From NCBI GenBank assembly GCA_035464115.1, contig DATHSN010000458.1:1-19226 (forward strand): 19,226 nucleotides of DNA, read 5' to 3'. Source of the stretch: DATHSN01 sp035464115. Its GTDB lineage: Bacteria; Actinomycetota; Acidimicrobiia; Acidimicrobiales; SKKL01. The notes beneath the pieces are model-generated. The model saw only the letters and a program-made list of their open reading frames with translations. It did no database searches and was not told the origin of the DNA. Shown here one piece after another: positions 1-7,238 of this stretch. Each line of letters opens with the position of its first letter. The stretch's first letter is position 1. A program made the translations under genes and the position numbers.

Positions 1-1433
1 CCGGTTGACACCGAGCGGTCGATCCGCAGCAACGTCTCCGCGTCGCCACCGAGCTCGCTCAGCACGCGACTGACCTCGGTCTGCTTCGCCCGGCCCTCGC
101 GGATCTCGGCACCGCCCGAGGACGTGATCGGGACCAGCGGCTGGACGAGGCCACCGGCGGAGTCGGCGAGGTCCCGACCGAGCCGCAGCACGTCCTCGAG
201 CCCGTCGAGGTCGCCGAGCACCGGGACGAGGATCGTCTCGCCGGCGCGCCGTCGCTCGTCGACGGGTGGCGGGATCTCGGGGGCGAACCGGTTGGTGCCG
301 ATCGAGGTCACGACCAGGCTCACCGCGACCACGACCATGACCGCGTTGACGACGTCGCTGCCGTACAGGCCGATCTCGAAGCCGATGACCGTGGCCGCCA
401 ACGTGGCCGCCGCCTGGGCGACCGACATCGAGAACAGCAGCCCGACCTCGGCGGTGTCGAGGCCGAAGATGCGTCCCGTGAGCCACGCCGCGATCGCCTT
501 GCCGATGATCAGCGCGGCGACGAACCCGAGCGCCAGGCGGATGGTCGACCACACGAACATGACCTCGGGGTCGAAGAGCAGCCCCACCGAGACGAGGAAG
601 GTCGGGATGAAGAAGGCGTTGCCGAAGAAGTCGGTGACCGCCATCAGCGGGCTGGCGTTGGGCACGAAGCGGTTCAGCCCGACGCCGACGAAGAAGGCGC
701 CGATGAGCGGCTCGACCCCGACCAGCTCGGCCACCACTGCCGAGGACGTGAGGCCGATGAACACGAGCATGTAGCGCAGGGTCCGCTCCTGGCCGAGCCC
801 GGTGAAGAACCACCGGGCGACTGCGGGGACCACGACGAAGCAGTAGACGCCGAGCACGACGAACCCGATGGCGATGTCGAGCACGAGGCGGGCACCGCTC
901 GTGTCACCGGTCTCGGCGCCCACGATGAGCGCGAGCACCACGAGCGACACGCCGTCGGTGATCGCGCTGGCCCCCACGATCGCCGCGACCGGCCGGGTCT
1001 TCGTCAACCCGTACTTGGCCACCGTCGGGTACGCGATCAGGGTGAACGACGCCCAGAACGAGCCGATCAGCAGCGCAGGGCGCAGGTCGATGTCGAGCAG
1101 CAGCGCGACGCTGGTGCCGAGCGCCATCGGGATGAACGCGGTGAGCAGGCCGAACCCGGCAGAGATGACGCGGTAGCGGACGAACGCCTCGAGGTCGAGC
1201 TGCAGGCCCGCGAGGAAGATCAGGTACAGGACCCCGATGCTGCCCACCGCCTGCAGGCCGGCGAAGCGTGGGAGCACGTCGAGCATGTTGGGCCCGATGA
1301 CCGCGCCGAGCATCAACAGCCCGAGCAGGCCAGGGAGCCGCAGGCGCTCGGCGAGGAGAGGCCCGAAGACGATGACGAGGCCGACGACGGTGAAACCGAA
1401 CGCCGGGTCCGACTGCACCTCTGCCCAGTTCAT
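1..1433 (-). CDS. Cation:proton antiporter (CPA2/KefB-like), C-terminus cut by window edge
   Basis: Integral membrane monovalent cation/H+ exchanger. Reading the minus strand from the ATG at 1433 gives about 477 codons with no stop before the left edge, so the C-terminus is missing. The first ~370 residues are a run of about 12 hydrophobic segments typical of the Na+/H+ exchanger fold. One helix carries an ITDGVSLVVLA stretch at the position where the family has its ion-binding Asp, here preceded by Thr rather than Asp or Asn. Another reads GVEPLIGAFFVGVGLNR, like the conserved GAF-containing helix of CPA2 proteins. After the membrane part a soluble segment begins (ETILVPVLGDLDGLEDVL) that looks like the first strand and helix of a universal stress protein domain. 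The start sits exactly +1 of a TAGATT box, so the mRNA is probably leaderless. The ion (Na+ or K+) cannot be told. The gene is divergent from the DUF1992 gene. Confidence 0.88.
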   Translation of the reverse strand, partial: MNWAEVQSDPAFGFTVVGLVIVFGPLLAERLRLPGLLGLLMLGAVIGPNMLDVLPRFAGLQAVGSIGVLYLIFLAGLQLDLEAFVRYRVISAGFGLLTAFIPMALGTSVALLLDIDLRPALLIGSFWASFTLIAYPTVAKYGLTKTRPVAAIVGASAITDGVSLVVLALIVGAETGDTSGARLVLDIAIGFVVLGVYCFVVVPAVARWFFTGLGQERTLRYMLVFIGLTSSAVVAELVGVEPLIGAFFVGVGLNRFVPNASPLMAVTDFFGNAFFIPTFLVSVGLLFDPEVMFVWSTIRLALGFVAALIIGKAIAAWLTGRIFGLDTAEVGLLFSMSVAQAAATLAATVIGFEIGLYGSDVVNAVMVVVAVSLVVTSIGTNRFAPEIPPPVDERRRAGETILVPVLGDLDGLEDVLRLGRDLADSAGGLVQPLVPITSSGGAEIREGRAKQTEVSRVLSELGGDAETLLRIDRSVST

Positions 1434-1439
1434 CGGCAG

Positions 1440-1445
1440 AATCTA
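1440..1445 (-). promoter_or_regulatory. Leaderless-type -10 box for the antiporter
   Basis: TAGATT on the minus strand (plus-strand aatcta). Its last base is at -7 if transcription starts on the A of the ATG at 1433. No convincing -35 is visible. It fits the TAnnnT pattern of actinobacterial leaderless genes; this is an inference from spacing. Confidence 0.5.
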
Positions 1446-1471
1446 AGCGGACGTTCGCCGCGAGGTCTCGG

Positions 1472-1885
1472 ATGACAGAGCGCAAGCCCCCGGGTGTCAG
1501 CTGGCAGACCTGGATCGATCGCCAGATCGAGGCGGCCCGAGCGCGCGGCGACTTCGACGGGCTCCAGGGTCACGGCAAGCCCATCGAGGGCATCGACCAG
1601 CCTCACGACGAGCTGTGGTGGGTGCGCGACAAGCTGCGACGCGAGGGCGTCGACCACCTGCCGCCCGCGCTCGCCATCCGCAAGACGGCGGCCACGGCCA
1701 AGCAGCGGGCGCTCGACGCTCCGTCGGAGGCCGAGGCACGACGGATCATCGACGAGGTCAACGCCGAGATCCGCAAGCTGAACCGGCTCGGCGCGGAGGG
1801 TCCGCCCACCACGCTGATGGCGTTCGACGTCGACGAGATCGTCGACGAGTGGCGGCGGCGATCTCGTCCCCGCGAGTCGGGCTAG
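1472..1885 (+). CDS. DUF1992 (DnaJ-homologue subfamily C member 28-type) domain protein
   Basis: Small soluble protein of 137 aa. It starts with the hallmark of the DUF1992 family, WQTWIDRQIEAARARGDFDGLQGHGKPI, where the conserved features are I-x3-IxxA-x-xxGxFDxLxGxGKP-, followed by a charged helical region (residues 50-110) rich in Arg, Lys and Glu. Bacterial members stand alone, while eukaryotic relatives are linked to DnaJ-like DNAJC28; the biochemical role is unknown. The ATG is preceded by GCGAGG (1460-1465) with suitable spacing, supporting this start. The C-terminus (IVDEWRRRSRPRESG) is basic. The gene is divergently oriented to the antiporter with only 38 bp between starts, so the two promoters must overlap. 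It is not obviously part of the downstream toxin-antitoxin operon, from which 94 bp separate it. Confidence 0.85.
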   Translation: MTERKPPGVSWQTWIDRQIEAARARGDFDGLQGHGKPIEGIDQPHDELWWVRDKLRREGVDHLPPALAIRKTAATAKQRALDAPSEAEARRIIDEVNAEIRKLNRLGAEGPPTTLMAFDVDEIVDEWRRRSRPRESG

Positions 1886-1933
1886 GTCCGCGGTCCACCT
1901 CGGCGCACCAGGAGTCGGCGGACCGTCGAGGGT

Positions 1934-1945
1934 CGTGGTACCACG
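1934..1945. promoter_or_regulatory. Perfect 12-bp palindrome upstream of vapB1, candidate operator
   Basis: cgtggtaccacg is a perfect palindrome centred about 40 bp before the proposed transcription start of the vapBC operon. VapB-VapC complexes usually repress their own promoter by binding palindromes near it. Binding here is inferred, not shown. Confidence 0.4.
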
Positions 1946-1967
1946 GTCGCTGGATGGTGGAACGGTG

Positions 1968-1973
1968 TAACCT
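1968..1973 (+). promoter_or_regulatory. Leaderless-type -10 box for vapB1
   Basis: TAACCT ends at 1973, so the start point 7 nt later is 1980, the G of the GTG start of vapB1. There is no ribosome binding site between box and start, consistent with a leaderless transcript. Confidence 0.5.
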
Positions 1974-1979
1974 CATGGT

Positions 1980-2252
1980 GTGGCGCTGAACATCAAGAAC
2001 GCCGAGGTGGAGCGTCTGGCCGACGAGGTCGCTCGCATGACGGGCGAGACCAAGACCGAAGCGGTCAAGCGGGCGCTCGCCGAGCGCAAGGTCCGGCTGG
2101 CTCAGCGGATCGACCCGGCGGACCGCCATGGACCGCTGCTTCGGTTCCTGGAGCGCGACGTCTGGCCGATGGTGCCCGACCACGAGCTCGGCCGCCGCCT
2201 CTCACGTGACGAAGAGGACGAGCTCCTCGGCTTCGGAGCCGACGGCGCGTGA
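1980..2252 (+). CDS. vapB: VapB-family antitoxin (Rv0623/PSK-type)
   Basis: Antitoxin of a type II toxin-antitoxin pair, 90 aa. The N-terminus ALNIKNAEVERLADEVARMTGETKTEAVKRALAER is the typical Rv0623-like VapB DNA-binding segment: a strand (LNIKN) followed by two helices containing the T(G/K)ETKTEAVxxAL core. The C-terminal half (residues 45-90) should wrap around and inhibit the toxin; it contains WPMVPDHELGRRLSRDEEDELLGF, and the GRxLSxxEEDxxLGF-like ending is common in this subgroup. The GTG start is chosen because an upstream ATG (1975) is in another frame and stops after four codons, and because the GTG coincides with the +1 predicted from the TAACCT box. Its stop overlaps the vapC start by 4 bases (GTGA), indicating translational coupling. 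Likely autoregulated. Confidence 0.9.
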   Translation: MALNIKNAEVERLADEVARMTGETKTEAVKRALAERKVRLAQRIDPADRHGPLLRFLERDVWPMVPDHELGRRLSRDEEDELLGFGADGA

Positions 2253-2638
2253 TCGTCGACACCTCGGCGATCGTCGCGATCGTCGTCAAGGAACCCGGAT
2301 ACGAACGCCTGCTCGAGACGTTGACCGAACCCGACACCCGGGCCGGGATCGGCACGCCGACGCTGGCCGAGCTCGGGCTCGTGCTCTCGTCGCGCCTCGG
2401 CACCGACGCCCGCGCGGTCGTGGCCGGCCTCGTCGACCACCTGCACCTGAGCGAGGTGCCCTTCGGCGAGCCGCACTGGCGGGCCGCCATCGAGGCGTTC
2501 TGGCGCTACGGCCGGGGGCGCCACCCAGCTGCGCTGAACTTCGGCGACTGCCTCACCTACGCCGTGGCGAGCCTGGCCGGCGAACCTCTCCTGTTCGTCG
2601 GCGACGACTTCTCCCACACCGACCTCGACGCTGCCTGA
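2249..2638 (+). CDS. vapC: VapC-family PIN-domain ribonuclease toxin
   Basis: Toxin partner of the preceding VapB, 129 aa, the usual length for a single PIN domain. PIN toxins are Mg2+-dependent RNases that cut tRNA or rRNA and arrest growth when the antitoxin is degraded. The acidic metal-binding residues are all present: Asp4 (MIVDTSAIV), Glu41 (TLAELG), Asp100 (NFGDCLTYA) and Asp119/Asp120 (LFVGDDF). The NFGDCLxYA motif matches the subgroup that pairs with Rv0623-type VapB. The GTG start overlaps the vapB stop by 4 bases. The active site looks intact, so the toxin is probably functional. The specific RNA target cannot be read from sequence. Confidence 0.92.
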   Translation: MIVDTSAIVAIVVKEPGYERLLETLTEPDTRAGIGTPTLAELGLVLSSRLGTDARAVVAGLVDHLHLSEVPFGEPHWRAAIEAFWRYGRGRHPAALNFGDCLTYAVASLAGEPLLFVGDDFSHTDLDAA

Positions 2639-2674
2639 CGGACCAGACGTCCCGGCCGAGTGCTGTCGAACCGG

Positions 2675-2686
2675 GCGGCGCGCCGC
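2675..2686. repeat. 12-bp perfect palindrome between vapC1 and the lipid operon
   Basis: gcggcgcgccgc is self-complementary. It lies just upstream of a TAGGGT hexamer and could be an operator for the lipid operon or a weak terminator stem for vapBC. GC-rich palindromes occur by chance in such DNA, so weight is low. Confidence 0.3.
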
Positions 2687-2688
2687 AG

Positions 2689-2694
2689 TAGGGT
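2689..2694 (+). promoter_or_regulatory. Possible -10 box for the WS/DGAT operon
   Basis: TAGGGT fits TAnnnT and would place transcription start near 2701, leaving a leader of roughly 55 nt that carries the Shine-Dalgarno GGAGGG. A -35 (TCGAAC at 2666-2671, 17-bp spacer) matches the consensus only weakly. Speculative. Confidence 0.25.
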
Positions 2695-2744
2695 GTGGCA
2701 CTCGTCACCACGACGGGGCAGGCGTCAGTCATCGTCCGCGTGAT

Positions 2745-2750
2745 GGAGGG
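2745..2750 (+). promoter_or_regulatory. Ribosome binding site of the WS/DGAT gene
   Basis: GGAGGG, 6 nt before the ATG at 2757, is the clearest Shine-Dalgarno in the operon and fixes that start over other upstream ATG/GTG codons in other frames. Confidence 0.7.
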
Positions 2751-2756
2751 CGGAGC

Positions 2757-4244
2757 ATGGGAACGCGGATCGCGCCGGAAGACCTCACGTGGCTGCTCAT
2801 GGACGAGCCGCGCAACCTCATGCACGTCAACGGCCTGTCCGGCTTCGACGAGCTCCCCGACATCGAGGCCTTCACCGCCCTCGTCATGGAGCGCATGGTC
2901 CGCAAGTACCGGGTCCTGTCCCAGGTGGCCGTCCAGCGCGACGGTGCCTGGATGTGGGAGGAGGACCTCGACTTCGCCATCGACCGGCACGTGCGCCGGG
3001 TGGTCCTCGACGACGGGAGCATCGAGGCGGTCCGGGCCTACGTCTCGAGCCAGTTCTCGGTCCCGTTCGACCGGGCCCGGCCGTTGTGGGAGATCCAGAT
3101 CGTCTCGGGGCCCGAGGGTGACGGGCCGGGGGGCTACATCTACAGCCGGTTCCACCACGGGCTCGGCGACGGGATCCGGTTGGTGCAGGTGCTGCTCGGC
3201 CTCTGCGACCCGGCCGAGGGGGCCACACCCCCGGTGGTCGGCCGCAACGCCGCCGGGGAGCACCAGCACCCGCTCGAGCGGGTGCTCCACCTCGTCGAGC
3301 ACGCGGTCACCGACACCCTCGACTACGTCGGACACGCCGGGCAGGCGGTGGCATCGGCCGGGCGGACCCTCATGTCGACGACGAACCCGCTGTCGCACCA
3401 CGTCGGCGAGGCGGTCGACCTGGTGCGCCATCCCGCCCAGCTCGTCGACGCCCTCACCGGCATCGCCTCGGTCGACAACGAGCTCTCCAACTCCTGGCGC
3501 GAGATCGGTCGGATGTTGCTGTCCGACGGTCACGGCGCCGAGGCGTGGAGCGGGCACGCCGGCGTCGCCAATTCGGTCGCCTGGGTCGAGGGCGTCCCGC
3601 TCGACGGCCTCCGTGCGGCCGCCCGGGCCCATGGGGCCACCCTGAACGACGTCCTGCTCGCCGGGGTCTCGCTGGCGCTCACCGAGTACCTCGCCGAGCG
3701 TGGCGTCAGCGAGGTCACCGACCTGTCGTGGATGATGCCGGTGTCGTTGCAGCCGATCGACGCCGCCCTGCCGAACCGGCTCGGCAACCACTTCGTCGTC
3801 GTGATGCTCTCGATGCCGCTCGGCGTCGGCGATCCGGGCGACCTCATCGACGAGATCCACCGGCGCACGACGCGGCTCAAGCACTCCGTCGAGCCGATGG
3901 TCGCCTTCGGCTTCCAGCGGGTCATCGCCGAGTCGCCCGCCGCGATCGCCCGTCGCGTCACCGAGTTCTTCACCGGCAAGACGATCGGGCAGCTGAGCAA
4001 CGTCCCGGGCCCACGCGTGGCGATGACGATGGCCGGCGCGCCGGTGCGCTCCATCCTCGGCTGGGTGCCGACCTCGGGCGACCAGCCGCTCGGCGTCTGC
4101 CTGTTCAGCTACGCCGGTACTGTCAGCGTCGGCGTCGCCACCGACACCCGGATGATCCCCGACCCGCTCCACTTCGTCGAGCTCGTCCAGCGCCATCTCG
4201 GCGAGCTCTCCCAGGTCGCCCACGAGGGCGCCCCGTCCTCGTGA
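2757..4244 (+). CDS. Wax ester synthase/diacylglycerol acyltransferase (WS/DGAT)
   Basis: Bifunctional O-acyltransferase of 495 aa that transfers acyl chains from acyl-CoA to fatty alcohols (wax esters) or diacylglycerol (triacylglycerol); enzymes of this family associate with the inner membrane surface and lipid droplets. The N-terminus APEDLTWLLMDEPRNLMHVNGL is typical of the family. The catalytic HHxxxDG motif is intact as HHGLGDG at residues 133-139. The C-terminal half has the conserved LNDVLLAGV segment, PNRLGNHFVVVMLSMP and the SNVPGP motif near residue 415, followed by GVCLFSYAGTVSVGV. Length matches the usual 450-500. A strong Shine-Dalgarno precedes the ATG. It is first of three co-directional genes; the next two encode an acyl reductase-like protein and an SDR, which suggests wax esters as at least one product. 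Whether it also makes triacylglycerol cannot be told. Confidence 0.95.
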   Translation: MGTRIAPEDLTWLLMDEPRNLMHVNGLSGFDELPDIEAFTALVMERMVRKYRVLSQVAVQRDGAWMWEEDLDFAIDRHVRRVVLDDGSIEAVRAYVSSQFSVPFDRARPLWEIQIVSGPEGDGPGGYIYSRFHHGLGDGIRLVQVLLGLCDPAEGATPPVVGRNAAGEHQHPLERVLHLVEHAVTDTLDYVGHAGQAVASAGRTLMSTTNPLSHHVGEAVDLVRHPAQLVDALTGIASVDNELSNSWREIGRMLLSDGHGAEAWSGHAGVANSVAWVEGVPLDGLRAAARAHGATLNDVLLAGVSLALTEYLAERGVSEVTDLSWMMPVSLQPIDAALPNRLGNHFVVVMLSMPLGVGDPGDLIDEIHRRTTRLKHSVEPMVAFGFQRVIAESPAAIARRVTEFFTGKTIGQLSNVPGPRVAMTMAGAPVRSILGWVPTSGDQPLGVCLFSYAGTVSVGVATDTRMIPDPLHFVELVQRHLGELSQVAHEGAPSS

Positions 4245-4251
4245 CGCCCCG

Positions 4252-4279
4252 ACCCACCCACGACCACCCACCCACGACG
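4252..4279 (+). repeat. Two-copy 14-bp tandem repeat in the WS/DGAT to reductase spacer
   Basis: acccacccacgacc followed by acccacccacgacg, 13 of 14 identical. The stretch is C-rich and nearly G-free on the coding strand, as is common for Rho-binding or unstructured leaders. It is the only noncoding gap inside the lipid operon. Confidence 0.6.
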
Positions 4280-4314
4280 CCGCCCCGTCGGTGACAACGA
4301 GCTGAGTGAACGCC

Positions 4315-6393
4315 ATGACGACACCCGAGCCGAAGACCATCGTCAACGTCACGTTCCAGGGCGACGACTGGGACCACGACGAGCACGTCACCCTCGCCGG
4401 ACGACCGTTCCGCCTCGTGCGGGTCGGCACGCGTGGCGACGCGGCGGCCGCCGAGGACCAGGTGTGGCGCTGGTCCCTCGACGCCGACGCCATCGCCGTC
4501 AGCGGGATCCGCGAGGCCCGCGCCGCCGGTCACTTCACCGGCCGGATCGAGGACCTCCAGCGGATCAAGGGCACGACGACGCGGGTCCCGGTCCGCGACG
4601 ACTCACTCGTCACCGACATCTTCCAGGAGTGGGCGATCCGCCGCGTCGAGGCCGAGATGCCCGGCTACTTCGCCAACGCCCGGGTCGTCGTCGTCGGCGG
4701 GACCACGCGCGACCGCACCATCACGGTGCTCCGCGAGTTCACCGACAACATCATCTTCGACGAGCCCGATCACGACCTCGTGCTGCCCGGCAAGGCCAAG
4801 ACCAACCCGGTGACCGCCACCGCGGCCGGGATCGGCGAGTTCGCCTGGCGGCAGGTCCCCGGCTTCATCAAGGACCAGGCCGCCGGACCCCTCGGCTGGA
4901 TCAGCGACAAGGTCGCCCACGTCGCCGCCCAGGACGCCGACGTCATCATCGGCTCGTTCTCCGAGCTGATGCGCTTCGGCCTGCCGAACCTCGCCGGCAA
5001 GGCGGTGATCACCAGCACGGTCTCCGAAGATCGCCTCGCCACCCTCAGCGAGCTCGGCGCCGACCTCGTCGTCGACGTCACCCCCCAGCCGTTCGACTTC
5101 GTCGTCGTCCCGGCGATGTACGAGGCGATGGTCGCCGCCACCCTGCCCCCCGGCGACGAGCTCACCACCGACCACCTCGCCCGGTTCATCCAGGACGCCG
5201 GACTCGAGTCGCGGTTGCTGTGGCCCCGCGGTCGCCGCCGCAAGAGCCGCTTCTCGTTCGTCATCCACCCGCTGTCGACCGAGTACTTCAAGAACGTCGA
5301 GCCGCTCGGGCAGATCACGGGCATCCCCGGCATGAGCGACGTCGTCGAGAAGACGATCGCCTACGTCCCGCCGTTCATCTACAGCCACGTCACCGGCATC
5401 GTCTCCGACACCGGCGACGAGGCCGAGGGCTGGCTGATCAGCGTCGGCGGCACCCCGAAGCAGATGCTCGCCCACCCACCCGAGTTCACCTACTCGCGCC
5501 TGCTCGAGGCCGCCGAGCTGTCCCGGCGCCTCGGCGCCCAGATCATGGGGCTCGGCGCCTTCACCACGGTGGTCGGCGACGCCGGGGTCACCGTCGCCAA
5601 GCAGGCGCCGCTGCCGGTCACGACGGGGAACAGCTACAGCGCGTCGGGCGCGTTGTGGGCCGCGCACGAGGCGGTGCGGCGCCTCGGGCTCGTCGACATC
5701 GACGACGACGGCACCCTGCGCGGCACGGCGATGGTCGTCGGCGCCTCCGGCGCGATCGGGTCGGCCTGCGCCCGGCTCCTCGCGCTCGCCTCCGACGAGC
5801 TGTGGCTCGTCTCCCCCGAGACCGCCAAGCTGCTCCAGCTCAAGCAGGACATCGAGCGCGACAACCCACGCGCCACCGTGCACGTCGCCACCAACCCGTC
5901 GGCCGCCCTCTCGAAGGCCGACATGATCGTCACCGCCACCTCGGCCGCCGGGCAGAAGGTGCTCGACATCGAGCGGGTGAAGCCGGGCTGCGTGATCACC
6001 GACGTCGCCCGTCCCCTCGACATGTCCCCCGAGGACATCGCCAAGCGCCCCGACGTGCTGGTGATCGAATCGGGGGAGGTCGAGCTGCCCGGCGAGGTGC
6101 GGATGAAGAGCATCGGCCTGCCCGACCGCGTCGCCTACGCCTGCCTCGCCGAGACGATCGTGCTCGCCCTCGAGGGTCGCTACGAGAGCTTCACCGTCGG
6201 CCGCAACCTCAGCTGGCCCAAGGTCAAGGAGATCTACCGGCTCGGCCTCAAGCACGGCATGAAGCTGGCGACGATCTCGGGGGTCAACGGGCCCTACACC
6301 GACGACGACTTCGACCGGGTCCGCACCGCAGCGCTCGCGGCTCGAGCCGCCCAGGCAGCTGCCGCCGGTACCGAGTCGGTGGAGTCGGCATGA
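4315..6393 (+). CDS. AAR-like fatty acyl-ACP/CoA reductase with a ~310-residue extra N-terminal region
   Basis: Predicted NADPH-dependent reductase of acyl thioesters to fatty aldehydes, 692 aa from the ATG (a GTG at 4306 would add three residues). Residues ~313-680 follow the order and spacing of cyanobacterial acyl-ACP reductase (AAR, about 340 aa): FSFVIHPLS at the domain start, LGAQIMGLGAFTTVVGDAG, TTGNSYSASGALW, a nucleotide-binding VVGASGAIGS (about 474-483), VLVIESGEVELPG, and VAYACLAETIVLALEG. Cys610 in the last motif falls where AAR of Synechococcus has its catalytic Cys294. Residues 1-310 are unrecognised. They include two hydrophobic-strand/Gly segments (ARVVVVGGTTRDRT and a region ending SEDRLATLSELGADLVVDV) that could be Rossmann-like. 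The stop overlaps the SDR start (ATGA). Substrate (ACP or CoA) and product (aldehyde or alcohol) are inferred. The homology is recalled from memory, not from an alignment. Confidence 0.75.
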   Translation: MTTPEPKTIVNVTFQGDDWDHDEHVTLAGRPFRLVRVGTRGDAAAAEDQVWRWSLDADAIAVSGIREARAAGHFTGRIEDLQRIKGTTTRVPVRDDSLVTDIFQEWAIRRVEAEMPGYFANARVVVVGGTTRDRTITVLREFTDNIIFDEPDHDLVLPGKAKTNPVTATAAGIGEFAWRQVPGFIKDQAAGPLGWISDKVAHVAAQDADVIIGSFSELMRFGLPNLAGKAVITSTVSEDRLATLSELGADLVVDVTPQPFDFVVVPAMYEAMVAATLPPGDELTTDHLARFIQDAGLESRLLWPRGRRRKSRFSFVIHPLSTEYFKNVEPLGQITGIPGMSDVVEKTIAYVPPFIYSHVTGIVSDTGDEAEGWLISVGGTPKQMLAHPPEFTYSRLLEAAELSRRLGAQIMGLGAFTTVVGDAGVTVAKQAPLPVTTGNSYSASGALWAAHEAVRRLGLVDIDDDGTLRGTAMVVGASGAIGSACARLLALASDELWLVSPETAKLLQLKQDIERDNPRATVHVATNPSAALSKADMIVTATSAAGQKVLDIERVKPGCVITDVARPLDMSPEDIAKRPDVLVIESGEVELPGEVRMKSIGLPDRVAYACLAETIVLALEGRYESFTVGRNLSWPKVKEIYRLGLKHGMKLATISGVNGPYTDDDFDRVRTAALAARAAQAAAAGTESVESA

Positions 6394-7226
6394 GGTCGGT
6401 CAAGGGCAAGCGCGTCCTGGTCACCGGCGGGGCGATGGGCATGGGCCGGCTGTTCGCCGAGCGCGCCATCGCCGAGCAGGCGGCGGCCGTGGTGCTGTGG
6501 GACGTCAACGAGACCGCGCTGAAGGAGACCGTCTCGGAGCTCTCGGGCGGATCGACCGAGGTCAGCGGCCAGACGGTCGACGTCGCCGACGCCACCTCGG
6601 TCGCCGAGGCCGCCGCCGCGGTCCTCGCCGATCTCGGCGGGGTCGACGTGTTGGTGAACAACGCCGGCATCGTCCGGGGCAACCAGTACTTCTGGGAGAC
6701 CGACGTCGAGCGCGACACCAAGCTCACGATCGACGTCAACACCCTCGCGCCGATGTACGTGGCCCACGCCTTCCTCCCGGCGATGATCGCGGCGCCGGGC
6801 GAGTGCCGGATGGTCAACCTGGCCTCGGCCGCGGGCTTCACCCCCAACCCGCGCATGGCGGTGTACGCGGCGTCGAAGTGGGCGGTGATCGGGTGGTCCG
6901 ACTCGGTGCGCCTCGAGCTCAAGCAGGCCGGGCACGACCACGTCAAGGTCACCACGGTGTGCCCCTACTACACGCGCACTGGCATGTTCGACGGCGCCAA
7001 GTCGGCGCCGCTGCTGCCGATCCTCGACCCCACCGACGTGGTCGACGAGGCCTGGACGGGGATGCTCGCCGGCCGGTCGTTCGTGGTCCTGCCCAAGACG
7101 GTCATGCTCAGCGAGGTGCTCAAGGGACTCCTCCCCACCGACGTGCGCGACTTCGTCGCCGACCGCGTCATCGGCGTGTACCACACGATGGAGGACTTCA
7201 CCGGCCGCACCGAGCCCCCTCGGTGA
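6390..7226 (+). CDS. Short-chain dehydrogenase/reductase (SDR), likely fatty aldehyde/alcohol oxidoreductase
   Basis: Classical SDR of 278 aa. Cofactor motif TGGAMGMG at residues 12-19; NNAG in the fourth strand (LVNNAGIV); catalytic Ser146, Tyr159 and Lys163 (YAASK) with correct spacing; a long C-terminal helical tail (residues 230-278) extends beyond the minimal fold, as in membrane-associated retinol- and fatty-aldehyde-type SDRs. The ATG overlaps the TGA of the reductase gene by four bases and has GGTGGAG (6378-6384) at good spacing, so the two are translationally coupled. The context between an aldehyde-forming reductase and WS/DGAT suggests it reduces fatty aldehyde to alcohol for wax ester synthesis; the SDR fold alone does not prove the substrate. 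The frame is open far upstream (to 4464), but that part is antiframe to the reductase gene and not coding. It ends 12 bp from the convergent methyltransferase gene. Confidence 0.9.
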   Translation: MRSVKGKRVLVTGGAMGMGRLFAERAIAEQAAAVVLWDVNETALKETVSELSGGSTEVSGQTVDVADATSVAEAAAAVLADLGGVDVLVNNAGIVRGNQYFWETDVERDTKLTIDVNTLAPMYVAHAFLPAMIAAPGECRMVNLASAAGFTPNPRMAVYAASKWAVIGWSDSVRLELKQAGHDHVKVTTVCPYYTRTGMFDGAKSAPLLPILDPTDVVDEAWTGMLAGRSFVVLPKTVMLSEVLKGLLPTDVRDFVADRVIGVYHTMEDFTGRTEPPR

Positions 7227-7238
7227 GCACCGAGCGGG

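Noticed and set aside
1975..1989. ATG at 1975 as start of vapB1
   Set aside because: It is in a different frame and reaches a stop after four codons.
2553..4493. Open frame of 646 codons on the minus strand
   Set aside because: Antisense to vapC, WS/DGAT and the start of the reductase gene; composition matches other shadow frames.
4464..6389. Upstream extension of the SDR frame
   Set aside because: Out of frame within the AAR-like gene and Arg/Pro/Gly-rich; the SDR fold begins at the ATG at 6390, which has a ribosome binding site.
2757..7226. Alkane (AAR/ADO) pathway
   Set aside because: No aldehyde-deformylating oxygenase is present and WS/DGAT lies in the operon, which favours wax esters.
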